Notes: generated by a model from the letters alone, not told the origin. Numbered from the stretch's first letter, positions 49,601-58,559 are shown. The stretch: DNA of 64,000 nt from Nautilus pompilius (GCA_018389105.1 JACATO010000985.1:124001-188000); one strand, 5' to 3'. Numbers and translations: made by a program.

Positions 49601-52600
49601 TAGCCTGGCCAAGAGCGTCTACTAAACACCACGTCAGGTAAAAATAGCAGATCTTTGATTTTTTTAATTTTACGGTGTATTCTTATTTATACACCACATC
49701 TCAGATTCTGGCAATAATTTGTCGAGTCCGTTGACACTTGGTTTACCTCTCGGCTACAAAAAAAAGGTAACTATCATCTTTGTACTACATGCGTACGATA
49801 AAAACCCCGGTCAAGCAACAGAACTGCTTTAACGCATGCCTTCCTCAACTGACAAATCAGTGAGAGAAACTTTATCCCAGACACAACAACATAAACATAC
49901 GTAAACATGGTGTTCCACGATTGACATACCATCTTACATTTGAACCCAGTGTGTAGCAGATGCAACCAGATTTCCGGTTCATGGAGGTTTTTGAATTTAA
50001 GTAAACTCTGCTGCAAGTATGCAGATAATCGACATGTACATTTAGCAGGTAAAGCCAGTAATCTTTATCAACTACAGACATTATCTACTCTGCACATCCA
50101 TGTTTTTTTTTTGTTTTTTTTGTTAAGACTGAAGGTGCTCCTCTGCTGTGGATAGGACAACGTTGGCACGCAGAGAACATGCTAACAAAACTCACCAGTG
50201 TGATGTTGGCCTACAAAAAAAAAGGGCTTAGGTTTTCTTACCTGAAGGACCAGCTGAAACATAAAGACCCATTGTGACTGCCATTCCCCAAGCAAAATTT
50301 ATTGACAACATTTCTCCAGCTGCAGACCCACTCAAAATGCTCTGGGCAACGGATGCATTTCCAAATAACTGAAAATTAAAAAAAACAAAAAAAAAAGGAC
50401 TGGAAATTCCAAACCTAAATTTATGAGACTGTTTACCATCAGCCACCTTTAGGAAAGATGGCCAGGTGTTTAAAAAAACATTTCTATTACTTTTACAAAC
50501 ACAGTCTCAGGTAGATTTTATTGTGTTTTTTAAGGTGCCAAAAGAAACATTAAATTTTGTGGTGCATTTGAGACTTTTGCAGACAAAAACTGGTAGCATA
50601 ATTCACATATAGTAATCCTGACGACCCTTCTTCCAATTCAAAGTGACCTCACCTTAGACCATTCCTCATCTCACACTGGAAAGGAGGCTTAACACCTGCA
50701 TGGAGAAGGTGCTCATCAAGAAGAATGTAAACCCTATTGAAGCTCAACTGAGAAATCTTTACCAAAAGCTATTTTAGATATTAATCATACATTGCTTAAC
50801 TGAACATTAAGGTGTATTAATGAACAATTTGAGATATTTCATTCTACAGAGCACATGCAAAAGCAGATTACCATAATTATGGCCTTAGAGATTTAGTTGA
50901 AAGGATATAATCACCAATTGCAATAAATCCTTGTGATTATACAAGAGCTTAGTTGATATTTAAGTGAAAAATAAGATAAAATGAAATAACCACAAGATTA
51001 CAATTAACTGACAACTGTTGCTGGTACCAGAAACTTAAGCATTTCTAGTAAATAATTCTTTTAATTTTTCAAATTACAGAAATGACAAAGGCCAAAATGC
51101 TGAAAATGATCAGTTGAAAAAAAAAAGCCATCATTTCCTCCTGCTAATTCTACTTTCAGTTCTGGCTGGCTCTATTAGGTCTAATGTGGTTGGTTTGGCA
51201 CTGCTTATATCTAGGGTTACAATTTTGTTGCAGTAATTTTTAGTATGCTTCACAGTTGAGGTGAGGGACTAAAACAACAATTTACAAAAGGTCACAGATT
51301 ACATCATCAAACACCAGAACCTTTACATCAACCCATTTGAAACCAATAATATAGAGACTATTGACAAGTTTGACTGTTACTTTCGCATACAAAATGGTTA
51401 ATGCACATTGTTGTAGTTTTCCAAGCTTCTCACAACAGCAGGCAGTACATCGCAAGCTCCTCATCTTTGACTCCACATTTGTCATCTCACAAGACAATCT
51501 TGTAATAAGAAAACTATCTCCATCTTTAGTGTGTGCCAACAGACTCCTCAAAGCAATCACAGATGGATTTGGAATGTGACTCTTTAGGCCTCACCAAAAG
51601 TCAGCAGTGTCCAACCACTCCATACCAGAAACTGTGCTGATGTAGCTGCGAAATCTGGGTTCAAACATGAGAACTCCACATAAAACCGGAGGCGGCTAGT
51701 GAGAAAACAGCTTCAAACCTGCTTTTCTAGCTAGACAATAGTTTTGGAGATGGTATAGCGGGCACTTTCCCCCCTCCCTGCAGTGACTGATGGAACTGTG
51801 CCTTGTGGGCATGGAAGGCAGCGAATGCCCGTTTTATAACAACAACAAGTCTGCTTGCTTTTCTAAATGTTTTTCTCTCCAGGTATTTCCTTGAGATGAT
51901 CGGCAGTGTAACTCTCGTGTACTGCATTCAGAAAAAGTGCTTTGAGACTTTATCCCCACGTTTTGCTCATACATCCAGCACTGTGTGACTCCCAGTTCTA
52001 AAGTTTACGGTTTCTAAACAGGCAGAGTCTATCAAAATAAACTTATGTTCCAAACTCCCTCTTCCTTGTCAGTTTCTGCAAAAGAATAACATAGCACCGC
52101 TACGATATTTAGAACATAGCAGAATTCAGCGTCTGTCATTTCATCCGCAACAAGACAAAATTCCTCAGTCTTTCAGCATTCCTTTCAAGTCATCTACATG
52201 ACTTCCAAAAAAGTTTGGTAAGTACACTTTTCACATCTGCTCCAAGCCAACTGTTTTACAGAGAGCTTTACATAGCAGAATTGTCTAGGATAAGTGGAGT
52301 ATCTGTGGTGCCAAAAGCATCTGTATATCAGTAAACTTCTGTTTTTTAATCCATCTGTTGTTCTGTCTTTATAGAAAACAATGCACTCAACCTTTTTTTC
52401 CTATTGCAGATTCAATGGTTGGTTGCTTCTGTGTAAGAAAGCATTATCAGTATGTTGGGTGCAGCTTCTTTGCTGCCTGCTATCCACGAGAACGTTATAT
52501 TTCTGTGCAGAAAATTATGCCACCACTTTCTTGAAATGTTCCCCCACTGGATATATTATTTTCTGTTTTCCCCTCTTAGCAGTGATGTTTGCCACTTTTG

Positions 52601-53818
52601 CTCGTTGGTGAACGCACATGCTGTCTCCAGGTTTTCCACTCTGATTCCACCTAACTCACTCACCTACTCACACGGCCGACCAACCTACCCAGCTACACAT
52701 TCATGCTGTGCGCATACACGACGGCCCCACTCATTGCACACGTTTGTGTTTTCAGTGCGTGATGTGCTGCCCCCCCTTTTTAAAAAGGAAGTGAAGAAAG
52801 CATCTAATATAACATGTTTGTACAGCTAGTTCCAAGATTTTGCAGACTTCAGTCAAATTTATGATTTTTAGGAACACTGACTTCCTTGACAAAATCACAG
52901 TCATGCTGATGTATTATCTCCGCTTGGGGTGTGGCAGATAGCCCAGTGGTTAGCCTACTGGACTGCCAGGGCTGCTGATCAGAATCAACTTGATTTGCCA
53001 CAAGATTCCCTCACCAGATTTGTCTCCCTGTAGACAATGGCATATGAAAAATGACAAAGAATCAAATCCAGCCAGGGAAGGCCTTAGGGCTTAGAGTTTA
53101 GAACAGAGAATGCAGAAATATGGCATTTAAATTGTGAAAATCTGAGATAACCAAGGAAAGAAAGTTAGAAGAAACGCTTATTTTCTTCAATTTGTAAATG
53201 CATTTGTTCAAAAAATAAACGTCTACTTGTTCTTCCATTCTTCTGAGGTGATAATTCTGAGATATTATTCATCCATACTTTTTGTCAGACTCCCGTCTCG
53301 ACTGTCGAGGTCTATGGACACACACACAGCAGGGGGCTAGAAGGGGCAGGTATAACCAGGCGAGTTACCTGGGCACGGCCGGGAGCTCGCGGACGGTAAT
53401 CAAGGTGCAGAAGTAATCAACAGTTGCTTCCGGAAGAATCTCCAGCACGTGTACCCGAAGAATCCCCTAATGGCACACTTCACTGTCAGATGTGGGAGGA
53501 GTTCCCGGCGTCCGGCTGGTGAAGGGGAACGGGAGGAAGCGATATCGGGGTGGGGAGGGGAGAGCTATACGAGGCGGTCCCGACCGGGAGTCGTTAATTT
53601 ACAAAAGGGTGCCTCGTCGCTTCTGTAATGGAAAACGTTTACCAGTCGAGTTTCCCTGAAGACGCGAATGGCAGACACAGCTCGAGACGCAGACACGCAC
53701 AACCCCCGGGTGGGGTGGGGGGACTGCCACTCACCAATAATAAAAAGGTGCCGAGAAACTCTGCCAGGAATACGCGGGATCCTTCGTTCCTGACCCTGAC
53801 TTTCTCTCTGCAGCCCAT
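43425..53818 (-). CDS. Aquaglyceroporin (AQP3/7/9/10-like), six coding exons
   Basis: A plasma-membrane channel for water, glycerol and small uncharged solutes. Joining exons 53818-53735, 50368-50242, 49507-49370, 45426-45308, 44983-44766 and 43614-43425 keeps frame through every GT-AG junction and gives 291 codons, close to the usual 290-300. The N-terminus has FLAEFLGTF. The first NPA box is GGHLNPAVT (N75-A77) and the second is GYAINPARD (N207-D211). The Asp after the second NPA and the extended loops mark glycerol-conducting members, and R210 is the selectivity-filter arginine. A glycosylation site (NRT, N126) lies in a loop. Internal exon sizes 127, 138, 119 and 218 match those I recall for vertebrate aquaglyceroporin genes. 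An in-frame ATG at 53932 would add 38 residues; 53818 (AAAATGG) fits the family better. Introns carry several mobile elements. Confidence 0.95.
43886..43975. repeat. 90-bp near-perfect hairpin in intron 5
   Basis: The left arm (ctaggggg..gacattcaaatgaaacc) and the reverse-complemented right arm match at 25 of the first 27 bases, with an unpaired middle of about 25 bases. Size and shape suit either a tiny foldback element or a pre-miRNA-like transcript. No evidence separates the two. Confidence 0.75.
44766..44983 (-). CDS. Aquaglyceroporin coding exon 5 (218 bp)
   Basis: Acceptor CCACCAG, donor GTGGGT. It encodes helix 4-5 ([32 protein letters not shown]) and the second NPA box with its Asp (NPARD), then [11 protein letters not shown]. 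Confidence 0.95.
45308..45426 (-). CDS. Aquaglyceroporin coding exon 4 (119 bp)
   Basis: Acceptor ATGCAG, donor GTGAGA. It encodes the loop [20 protein letters not shown] and the lead into helix 4 ([10 protein letters not shown]). No long single open frame covers it. Confidence 0.93.
45479..45816 (-). mobile_element. Mariner/Tc1-superfamily MITE, 338 bp, in intron 3
   Basis: The ends cagggtgtaacaaaagtctg and, inverted, cagagtgtaacaaaagtctg match at 19 of 20 and continue beyond. TA lies on each side (45477-45478, 45817-45818). The inside, read on the minus strand, gives [14 protein letters not shown] and then PPIDFFPLG, the remains of the WIG..GPI.WPP....DFFLWG block of IS630-Tc1-mariner transposases. 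It is therefore an internally deleted copy of a larger element. Confidence 0.85.
46160..46560 (+). mobile_element. tRNA-derived SINE-like repeat in intron 3
   Basis: A-box-like TAGCAGGGTGG at 46165-46175 and B-box-like GTTTGAATCC at 46217-46226 are 42 bp apart, right for an internal pol III promoter. A non-tRNA body follows. The head is too divergent to be a working tRNA. The 3' limit is not certain. Confidence 0.55.
46761..47814 (-). mobile_element. Tigger/pogo-like element, internally deleted, in intron 3
   Basis: The left end cagtaatacc and the inverted right end cagcaatacc lie next to TA on both sides (46759-46760, 47815-47816). CAGTAATACC is the typical Tigger terminus. The inside keeps only the transposase C-terminus on the minus strand, so about half or more of the gene is lost. 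Confidence 0.82.
47133..47590 (-). pseudogene. Tigger-like transposase C-terminal remnant
   Basis: Minus-strand frames give [20 protein letters not shown] and a run of acidic residues, then [17 protein letters not shown] and [13 protein letters not shown]. This order matches the C-terminal tail of pogo/Tigger (CENP-B-like) transposases, where L(T)TK.L..A......... DPN.ERS..V..G recurs. DNA-binding and DDE parts are missing. Confidence 0.65.
48060..48640 (+). pseudogene. Tc1-like transposase pseudogene in intron 3
   Basis: Plus-strand frames show [11 protein letters not shown] (TVK.GGGSV.VWG in Tc1), [24 protein letters not shown], and near 48551 [16 protein letters not shown], which matches the Tc1 C-terminus (..L..SMPRRV.AV). 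Frames change between blocks and the second and third catalytic acidic residues are not recognisable. The part near 48060-48200 is weaker. Confidence 0.7.
48641..49369. other. Rest of intron 3
   Basis: No gene. It holds a poly-A run near 48942 and a weak copy of the ggaggaaacc SINE-like core near 49109-49160. Confidence 0.5.
49370..49507 (-). CDS. Aquaglyceroporin coding exon 3 (138 bp)
   Basis: Acceptor TTCTAG, donor GTAAGG. It begins inside [13 protein letters not shown], the first NPA half-helix, and runs through helix 3 ([10 protein letters not shown]). Confidence 0.95.
50242..50368 (-). CDS. Aquaglyceroporin coding exon 2 (127 bp)
   Basis: Acceptor TTTTCAG, donor GTAAGA. It encodes [13 protein letters not shown] and [19 protein letters not shown], that is helix 1 to helix 2. 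Confidence 0.95.
50369..51298. other. Distal part of intron 1, nothing recognised
   Basis: AT-rich intronic sequence between coding exon 2 and inverted-repeat arm B, with no recognised feature. Confidence 0.6.
51299..52796 (-). repeat. Large inverted repeat, arm B (1498 bp), in intron 1
   Basis: Reverse complement of 41046-42499. The centre-to-centre distance is about 10.3 kb, and the arms enclose coding exons 2-6. Arm B is the longer version, with about 44 extra bases that A has lost between short AT repeats. Open frames exist (for example 52452-52829) but match no family I know and have shifted equivalents in arm A. Confidence 0.93.
52928..53075 (+). mobile_element. tRNA-derived SINE fragment in intron 1
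   Basis: A strong A-box-like TAGCCCAGTGG (52939-52949, followed by TTAGC) is tRNA-like. The expected B box is degraded to GATCAGAATC (52977-52986). Confidence 0.45.
53076..53734. other. Proximal part of intron 1
   Basis: CpG content rises sharply from about 53.29 kb. A degenerate SINE-like core (gtgggaggagttcccgg) lies near 53489-53530. Nothing else is recognised. Confidence 0.5.
53735..53818 (-). CDS. Aquaglyceroporin coding exon 1
   Basis: It encodes [20 protein letters not shown] and the start of helix 1, ending TTATTATTG before a GTGAGT donor, phase 0. Start context AAAATGG. The 5' untranslated part is not defined. Confidence 0.9.
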
Positions 53819-53980
53819 TTTCAGGTCGGTCGTCGGCTTGTGCTTCTTCGCTTCGGTTTTACTTCCGCTCCTGGATAATATTTCTATTAATGTCGGTATC
53901 GTTTGACAGTCTGGAGTGCGGACTTTGAACACCAGCAGCGGGTCAAGAACGAGGGGACAGGCGTCTCAAGGTCGAACCGA

Positions 53981-53985
53981 CCAAT
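53981..53985. promoter_or_regulatory. CCAAT box upstream of the aquaglyceroporin start
   Basis: CCAATCAG lies about 165 bases before the chosen ATG in a CpG-rich segment, in inverted orientation relative to the gene. CCAAT works in either orientation. A TATA box is not evident. Confidence 0.35.
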
Positions 53986-54318
53986 CAGCTTCTCTACTGT
54001 TGCCTCTTGGCAAGCGCTTCTGGCGTCACGACCGTGCGACCGTTAAGGACCTCGAGCTACCCAACTAATAGTACTAATGATGGTGCTAAAAGCAGCGGCT
54101 CGGTTTAGATGAGTGTCCACCCGTTGGGGCATAAATATACTGCTGGTTGTAGAATTCGTGTTACCAAAAGAGGCAGCCAGTTTTCTTTCTACTTCTCCCC
54201 ACCCCTTCATCCTCTTTCCCTCTACCCTCAACTTGGATTCCTTCTTTTCATATCCTCTTTGCTTTTTTCATCCTCCTCCTCCTTTCTACATCTCCCGTTC
54301 TTCCATTTTACCTTTCTG

Positions 54319-54530
54319 CCCTCTCTCTCTCTCTCTCTGTGTCTCCATCTCGCTCTCTCTGTGTGTGTCTCCATATCTCTCTCTCTCTCTCTCTCTCTTT
54401 CTCTGTGTCTCCATATCTCTCTCTCTCTCTCTCTCTTTCTTCTCGTGTCTCCATATCTCTCTCTCTCTCTCTCTATTTCTTTCTCTGTGTCTCCATCTCT
54501 CTCTCTCTCCTCTTTCTCTGTGTCTCCATA

Positions 54531-54561
<31 letters not shown>

Positions 54562-54651
54562 CTCCTATATCTCTCTCTCTCTCTCCATCTCTCTTTCTCT
54601 CTCTGTGTCTCCATATCTCTCTCTCTCTCTTTTCTTCTCTGTGTCTCCATA

Positions 54652-54682
<31 letters not shown>

Positions 54683-54743
54683 CTCCATATCTCTCTCTCT
54701 CTCTCTCTCTGTGTGTGTCTCTCTGCGTCTCCATCTCTCTCTG
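54319..54743. repeat. Polypyrimidine minisatellite (CT with GTGTCTCCAT spacers)
   Basis: About eleven units, 33-42 bp apart, each a (CT)n run followed by GTGTCTCCAT and often ATCTCT. All frames stay open on both strands, making false open frames of up to 254 codons. It lies in the intergenic region between two divergent genes. Long mirror-like purine/pyrimidine tracts can form triplex DNA; that is general knowledge, not shown here. Confidence 0.95.
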
Positions 54744-55548
54744 TCAAGTTTAGTTCCGCATCGATCGTGCCGTACAAGTTCCGGACACCGCACACACGAC
54801 GCTCCATCCATACTACTATGCCAGCTTCTGTCCAGGTTATTTGTTGGTTCTTTCAGCATCCGCCGCAGGCAGGATGAGGCGGAATGACACCAAAAAAAAC
54901 ATTAATTTCCAACCTACACCGTAAGAAGCTCAGGAACACCGGTACAGCCTCTATGCTACTTATTCCGGGTCGTTTCCGTGTTTGTTTGCTTGTTTTTCAT
55001 GGAAGCTGCAAACAAAAATATTCGAACACCAGGTGCTTGCGCGGCAGGTTGGGAAAGATACCCCCTGCGAGCTGATTCGACTGGATCCCCTGGAGATTGA
55101 AAATAGGGGGAAGCTCAGCCCAGGCTTCGAATTCGCTCGTTCAGGATACTGTGGCTGTTTTAAATCCCGTACAACAGTGCATTTGACGTGTGACGTTACA
55201 AGTCGCCATACCGAGTCTGGTCTTACGCTAGCACTAATCTCCGACACCTTTCCACGGATGTGGCGCTAGAAAAGGATACGGTGCGGAAACCCGCTGAGAC
55301 GTCGGTTTCTAGGGGGAAGCAACATCTTTCCAGGAAACGGAAATACTAAGAATAAAGAAGGGGGTGGATAACTTTTAGACCCCAACCAAAAAGAACGGAT
55401 TTGAACGACGGAGGGCAAATCCACGTGTGGAAAATTCAAATTAATTGAAATCTGTTGTAGCATCGAAACATCCGCGTCCACAGGATTTGTATTACGTTAG
55501 TAAGTCCGTTAGTTAAGCGTTTTCCTTTTGGTTAGTCTGAGTCGACAG
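54744..55548. other. Intergenic, upstream of the SLC6 gene
   Basis: CpG-rich with no recognised exon. It may contain the transcription start or a 5' untranslated exon of the SLC6 gene. Confidence 0.4.
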
Positions 55549-55562
55549 CCCTCTTTCTCCAG
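55549..55562 (+). other. Possible splice acceptor before the SLC6 start
   Basis: CCCTCTTTCTCCAG is a good acceptor sequence 15 bases before ATG at 55578. It would allow an intron in the 5' untranslated region although the coding part is uninterrupted. Confidence 0.4.
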
Positions 55563-55577
55563 TAACAGTTAAACAAA

Positions 55578-57551
55578 ATGGAGAGAACGATTTACGACGA
55601 AATCAGTAGCGAAATTTATAATGTGATTATCGCCGACATTGTGAAAGAAAATGTCAGGATCCAGGAAGCTGAGCGAGGACAATGGGATTCGAAAATGGAT
55701 TTTATCCTTTCGTGCCTTGGCTACGCTGTAGGATTAGGAAACGTTTGGAGATTTCCGTATCTCTGTTATCGAAATGGAGGAGGGGCTTTTCTAATTCCAT
55801 ACCTAATTATGTTAACCATCGCGGGCATGCCCCTGTTTTTCTTCGAGATATCCTTCGGTCAGTTTGCCTCGCTCGGACCAACGGCTATCTGGAAAGTTGT
55901 TCCGCTTTTTAAAGGGGTTGGGTTTGGTATGATTCTTATCACAACAATGGTTCTTATCTATTACAATGTCATTATTATGTATTCTGTTTATTACATGCTG
56001 GTGTCGTTTGTTAGCCTAGAAGACGGTCTTCCGTGGAGAAACTGCAACAACGCTTGGAACACAGAGTTTTGCATCAGCGAATGGCCAAATCTGAAGGGAA
56101 TGAATGAAAGTCAGCGGCTCAAAGCCTCGTTCCTTTCGCTGAATGCGACGTGCGTAAACGAGACTTTAGATAAATGGGATCTGAGTTACAGTCAACTGAC
56201 CTACAACATTACTCAGAACGACACCTTGCAGAAACACTGCAGCATCAACCATTTATTGAAGACGCCATCCAACGAATACTGGACGTACCAAGTTCTCCAC
56301 CTGGAGAAATCGGACGGAATTGGTGATCTCGGATCAGTCAGTGTAAAGCTCGTTTTCTGTCTTCTCCTCACCTGGATCGTCGTTTTCTTCTGCCTCATCA
56401 AAGGAATAAAGACGTCAGGAAAAGTCGTTTACTTTACTGCTACGTTCCCCTACGTGATGCTGTTTGTCCTTCTCATCCGCGGGGTGACTCTTCCCGGTCA
56501 CTTGAACGGAATCAGGTTTTACATGATCCCGGACTGGAAGAGACTAGCCGACCTTAAAGTATGGTCTGACGCCGCAACTCAGATTTTTTTTTCCTTGGGC
56601 CCGGCATTCGGCTCCCTAATCACCGTTTCGAGCTACAACAAGTTCAACAACAACTGTCACAGGGACGCCCTCGTCATTGGCGTGCTCAACTCAATTACCA
56701 GCATTTTTGCCGGTTTTGTTATATTTGCCTTCCTCGGATTTATGTCGGTAACTACCAATCGGTCGGTGAGCGACGTAGCCACAGGTGGGCCCGGGCTTGT
56801 TTTCGTTGTGTATCCGGAAGGACTTGCCCAGATGCCCGTTTCATCTTTGTGGAGTTTCCTTTTCTTCTTCATGATCGTCACATTAGGCCTAGACACTCAA
56901 TTCACCTTCATGGAAACAGTCATTAGCTCCATTTCGGACGAATTTCCAAATTACTTCCGCAATCGTAAAGTTTATCTCACCTTATTTTGCTGCTGTGTGT
57001 TTTTCTTCGTAGGCATCCCGTGTGTAACCAGAGGTGGCATCTACGTTCTCACGCTTATGGACTGGTACTGCGGAAGCTACGGTCTGATGATCGTGTGCCT
57101 GGCCGAGCTCGTTGCCATCATGTACATTTACGGTTTTCCACGGTTCTGCAGAGACGTCGAGATGATGGTCGGTTTCGAGCCAAGCAACTACTGGAAAGTC
57201 AACTGGTTCGCGATCACACCAGCCACCATCGTGTTCATACTGCTGGCGGCCGCGGTGAATAATTCCAAAGCAAGATATGGCAGTTACATTTTCGAGGACT
57301 GGGCGCAGGCAATCGGGTGGATCGCCGTTGCGTTGCCTCTGGTGGCGATCTTCGGAACCATGATATATTTCGTTGCTTACTTCAGAATTAACAATCTCCC
57401 TCTAAAAGACACGTTAAAGCCACATGTGGAATGGGGACCAGCCCTTGACCAAAACCGGACCAGTCCGTACATTCCTCTGAAATTCATGCTGCTTAGAAAG
57501 GCCATTTCCGCTTCAGAGGGCGGCCATGACTCCGCACACAACCAAAAGTGA
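55578..57551 (+). CDS. SLC6 Na+/Cl- dependent transporter, glycine-transporter-like, intronless
   Basis: A plasma-membrane symporter that uses Na+ and Cl- to take up a small amino acid, most likely glycine or a relative. The 657-codon frame starts at AAAATGG. TM1 has GYAVGLGNVWRFPYLCYRNG (49-67), carrying Na+ site residues. TM2 has FGQFASLG, as in glycine transporters. The second outer loop has C156 and C165, the usual disulphide pair, and glycosylation sites at N176, N189, N194, N210 and N214. TM5 region GKVVYFTATFPYV and TM6 FFSLGPAFGSLITVSSYNKF are conserved, with G341 at the position that is Gly in GlyT1 and Ser in GlyT2. TM8 is LGLDTQF. The tail WGPALDQNR matches the WGP.L..HR motif of GlyTs. 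All twelve helices are present. Absence of coding introns is unusual for this family and suggests an old retrogene or intron loss; exact substrate is uncertain. Confidence 0.95.
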   Translation: MERTIYDEISSEIYNVIIADIVKENVRIQEAERGQWDSKMDFILSCLGYAVGLGNVWRFPYLCYRNGGGAFLIPYLIMLTIAGMPLFFFEISFGQFASLGPTAIWKVVPLFKGVGFGMILITTMVLIYYNVIIMYSVYYMLVSFVSLEDGLPWRNCNNAWNTEFCISEWPNLKGMNESQRLKASFLSLNATCVNETLDKWDLSYSQLTYNITQNDTLQKHCSINHLLKTPSNEYWTYQVLHLEKSDGIGDLGSVSVKLVFCLLLTWIVVFFCLIKGIKTSGKVVYFTATFPYVMLFVLLIRGVTLPGHLNGIRFYMIPDWKRLADLKVWSDAATQIFFSLGPAFGSLITVSSYNKFNNNCHRDALVIGVLNSITSIFAGFVIFAFLGFMSVTTNRSVSDVATGGPGLVFVVYPEGLAQMPVSSLWSFLFFFMIVTLGLDTQFTFMETVISSISDEFPNYFRNRKVYLTLFCCCVFFFVGIPCVTRGGIYVLTLMDWYCGSYGLMIVCLAELVAIMYIYGFPRFCRDVEMMVGFEPSNYWKVNWFAITPATIVFILLAAAVNNSKARYGSYIFEDWAQAIGWIAVALPLVAIFGTMIYFVAYFRINNLPLKDTLKPHVEWGPALDQNRTSPYIPLKFMLLRKAISASEGGHDSAHNQK

Positions 57552-57581
57552 TGCAAAGAACGAAAAGTCGGTGTAAATGAC

Positions 57582-57587
57582 AATAAA
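57582..57587 (+). terminator. Poly(A) signal of the SLC6 gene
   Basis: AATAAA starts 31 bases after the stop codon. No poly-A tract follows in the genome. Confidence 0.6.
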
Positions 57588-57862
57588 AATTCTAATGTTG
57601 CTGCTGTTAGTCGTTGTATTTACAAGCGGAGAACCTTCCGAACGTAAGAATGTTCCATTTTGTTTTGCTTGTTTCTGTTAATGTGCAAGAAATGCTTGGT
57701 ACCTCAGATAAGAAGTCCGCGCATGCGCACAAGCGGCCTGAACACCAATCGGGACTTTTCTGATTAGTAGTAAAAAGAGACAGATGTGTCCGCCCCCAAT
57801 GGTCCATAGGAGCTAGCCATTCGGTATTCCTTTGATAAACATATATTGAAAAGGGTAACAAC

Positions 57863-57902
<40 letters not shown>

Positions 57903-58559
57903 TTTTGCATAATAATTTGTTGGGGATAACTATAAATCTAGACTAAAACCAGAGTGTCATCGTAAGCACTTTCAACAATTAGACCAGTTAAAGGGAAGTA
58001 ATTCAGACTATTTTTTTTTTCATTCGAATGACGTCGAGATCAGCAACTGCGCAACGCGGACGTGTAACCCCCCCCTGGTGGTGATACTTTACAATCAAAA
58101 GATTATTGCATATGACATCAATCTACAAAACATGGAAGTGCTTTGAAAAGAGTTCATAGTCATTGCTAGTCAAAATGCAGAATCCCTATCGAATGGGGTA
58201 CTTTAGCGTCTTGAACTTCCACGAAGAGACGGATGGCAATAATCAACTACAGCAAGTGAAGCATCCAGTTTATCCGTGAGGATGGAAGAGTCTGAAATGA
58301 CGCCCCCGTGGGTTGTGTGGGACGCGATTTTAGAGCCGTTTAACGCACCCAGCAAGAGTCCACAGAGAGTAGAGAGATCGAACTATGTGGCCTGCTATCT
58401 TTCATCGAATCTTCGCGAGACGAATTTCATGCGTTTAAAGACAAAACAAAAACCATGGTGGAAACTAATACTTATTGAGCTGATCAACATCGGTCACGCG
58501 AGAAGAAGTGGTTATTTGAGGAAATCGGTGACGAAGCTGAGTCGTTACCAAAAGAAAAA
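57588..58559. other. Intergenic
   Basis: No gene recognised. It holds GCGCATGCGC (57719-57728), which fits an NRF-1-type site, and (AAT)n at 57862-57901. An unrecognised 101-codon frame begins at 58276. Confidence 0.4.
57862..57901. repeat. (AAT)n microsatellite
   Basis: About thirteen uninterrupted AAT units. Confidence 0.95.

Noticed and set aside
52939..52990. tRNA gene
   Set aside because: Good A-box-like sequence, but the B box is degenerate and no acceptor stem was found.
53819..53932. Upstream in-frame ATG of the aquaglyceroporin as the start
   Set aside because: It would add 38 residues without family support; the inner ATG has a better context and gives the usual length. It remains possible.
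54109..54887. Overlapping open frames of 128-254 codons on both strands
   Set aside because: They are made entirely by the CT/GTGTCTCCAT minisatellite, which lacks stops in every frame; the translations are Ser-Leu or Arg-Glu repeats.
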